Of a stretch of DNA of 64,000 bases, positions 62,120-64,000 are shown piece by piece; positions within the stretch are counted from its first letter, which is position 1, and every line of letters starts with the position of its first letter. Below the pieces are notes generated by a model. That model had not been told where the DNA came from. It did not search any database and saw only the letters and a program-made list of their open reading frames with translations. This DNA comes from Gordionus sp. m RMFG-2023 (taxonomy: Eukaryota > Nematomorpha > Gordioida > Chordodea > Parachordodidae): contig NC_088776.1 in the NCBI RefSeq assembly GCF_954871325.1, positions 51,044,569-51,108,568 of the forward strand, given 5' to 3'. The translations under genes were made by a program, and so were the position numbers.

Positions 62120-64000
62120 TCTATCGTAAGAATATTAATAAGATGTCTAGGTTATTTAATATCTCGTAACCAAGCCTTCTGGGGAACAGGCTACAAGAAG
62201 GCAATATGACGGGCCTTATTAAACTCATTGCAGATTCTGAACCTGTACTGGGAGAAATACAATAAGGGATTAAAAACGAAATCATATGCAAATCTATTAA
62301 CATATAATAACATAAATATTCTCATTAAACCATGAAAAATATGGTTATAAAAAAATTCAAAATGAGATTGAATTTAACAGGTGCTTTTCAATCATAGTTG
62401 ATGGCACATATGATGTTTCGAAATCAGAAGCAATAGCTTTGACTAAGATGTGTTGAAAATAGTGAGATGCCGAAGCCTGTTGAAAGACTGATTGACATAT
62501 ATTGTACTGGAAATACCACAGGTCTCGATATTAAGGATAATATAATGTCCAAACTTGGCTCGATGAATTTACCCCTTGAATTCCTAGTTGGGCAAAGTTA
62601 TGATGGCGCCTCAAACATGAGTGGAAGAATCAATTGTTCAGGCCTTGATTAGAGCAGAGGCACCAAAGGCAGCTTTTATTTGGTGTTATTGTCATTGATT
62701 AAATTTAATCATTGTTCAATTATGCCAATCAGTTAAAGAACTTCAAATGTTCTAGGAATACTAGATGAGATTTATATCTATTTTAATGGTGTAAAAAGAT
62801 ATGAGGTACTCAAAATATTTCAGTGTAATGATCTGAAAAAATCGCAACGATTTCTACGCATCAATAATACCACTCGGTAATAGTACCTTATTTATTTATA
62901 TTTAAAATGTTTTTTTATTTAGAAGCTGATCGTCATATAAAGCTATTGTAAATTTTTTTCTACTTTATGATGCCTTGAGGGCAGCTTTAACAAATTTAAA
63001 GGATTCTGAAGATCCTGCCACTTCCACTATGGATAGTGCTATAGTCTTTAGAATATAAAAATTTGATTTTATCTTATCACTTAGTGTTTTGGATAAAATA
63101 TTGTTAATAACAAATTTGGCTTGTACAAAATTGCAAACCATTTCGAAGGATATAGGGTTTGCAATAAATCAAATTCAATTGGCAAAAGATTGCTTGATTA
63201 ATTTTAAAAGTATAATATAAATTATTGTCTTAATTATTTTTTAATCTAATAGATAATAACACTGAATTTTTGGATGTTTTTTCAAAGGCACAAGATTTTA
63301 TGAAGAAGAGAAATCTACCTTTTGATTTTAAAAGTTCTAAACTTCAAACATTACAATCCAAAAAGGAGAGGAGGTATATATACTTTCATCATTAAATATA
63401 GAAATTTTTTTTAGCTTTAAAATAGGTGTGTTTTATGCTGCACTCGATTTAATTATTATACAGTTTAACGAAAGATTTAATGATGATTCGATAAAATTTT
63501 TACATCAAACATCATTTTTTACGCCAAATAATGTGGCAGAAAAATCAATTATTAAAGAAGATATCGAGGATATCTGTGAATTTTACAATTTAAATTCAAG
63601 TCAAATTTTCGAAGAAATGTTGAAGTTTAGAAATATTTATAAGATGGCCAAAATAGGGAATGTAATTATTACTCATAACCTAGAGGTTCAAGAATCTAAA
63701 GATTTGTCAGATTCTGATAATTGTAAATTTATTTAATTAAAATATTTTTACCAATACATTATTTAACTTCTTCTGATGATGATGATAAATCAGGGGCTTA
63801 CGATTCAGATTGGAAAAACTATTCATTTACTTTACATTGTCGTCTACTTTTAAATTTTTCTGCTTTCCTTAATTTAAGAATTTTATATAAATATTTATTA
63901 ACCATTCCTACAACCTCATGTACTGCCGAAAGAGTCATGAGTAAAATTAAATTAATTAAAAGACTTCGTAGTACCATGAAAGATTCATTTCTCAATAATT
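62120..64000 (+). mobile_element. Decayed ZMYM1-type hAT transposase, runs off the window
   Basis: Plus-strand pieces in family order: ALLNSL/GLIKLIADSEPVLGEIQ (about 62,213), FSIIVDGTYDVSKSEAIAL (62,377), LVGQSYDGASNMSG (62,586), CEFYNLNSSQIFEEMLKFRN (63,575) and PTTSCTAERVMSKIKLIKRL (63,907), the C-terminal dimerisation motif. Stops and frameshifts separate them. The 3' end lies beyond the window; the 5' end was not located. Its 102-codon frame at 63,428 and 61-codon frame at 62,467 are parts of this ruin. Confidence 0.85.

Noticed and set aside
63428-63736. 102-codon plus frame as a host gene
   Set aside because: It is in line with other ZMYM1-type hAT transposase pieces on the same strand.
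1-64000. tRNA genes, CRISPR arrays, LTR retroelements and bacterial-style operons
   Set aside because: No tRNA box pairs, regularly spaced repeats, long terminal repeats or reverse transcriptase motifs were seen; the exon-intron structure is eukaryotic.

Overview
The window is eukaryotic, very AT-rich DNA from an animal. It holds two protein-coding genes, both on the minus strand and both split into many small exons by AT-rich introns (43 bp to about 4 kb), embedded in a dense field of DNA transposons. I rebuilt the exons by reading splice sites, intron phase and family similarity by eye.

Gene 1 (19,620-35,044, minus) is an iron regulatory protein of the IRP2/IREB2 type. I assign 18 exons with matching phases, giving an open frame of 1,291 codons. 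Its fourth exon (33,469-34,275) is an in-frame 269-codon cassette at the exact place where vertebrate IRP2 carries its own 73-residue domain. It ends in the heme regulatory motif CPFH, 16 residues before EFERNRER, the same spacing as in human IRP2. The three cluster cysteines and the arginines used for RNA binding are kept, while many aconitase catalytic residues are lost, so it looks like a dedicated RNA-binding regulator.

Gene 2 (47,279-61,071, minus) is a lysosomal DNase II. Seven exons cover everything except the signal-peptide exon, and both HxK active-site motifs (GHTKG and DHSKW) are present. Its large introns are almost wholly made of transposons.

Layout: 0.1-0.45 kb, decayed 18S rRNA fragment; 0.45-19 kb, gene-free DNA with tandem repeats, MITEs and several hAT remnants, one nested inside another; 19.6-35.0 kb, IREB2-like gene, with a 3.0 kb hAT element carrying a four-unit 375-bp array in its last big intron; 35.6-46.6 kb, intergenic, with an intact-looking hAT transposon (37,610-40,289) and a 338-bp derivative of it (46,230-46,567); 47.3-61.1 kb, DNase II gene with at least five transposons in its introns; 62.1 kb to the end, a decayed ZMYM1-type hAT transposase.

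Lineage: an IRP2-type insert is best known from vertebrates, so a fast-evolving chordate such as a tunicate is possible. The many poly-G/poly-C tracts in AT-rich DNA are also distinctive. This placement is a guess. No LTR element, LINE, tRNA, CRISPR or operon was seen.
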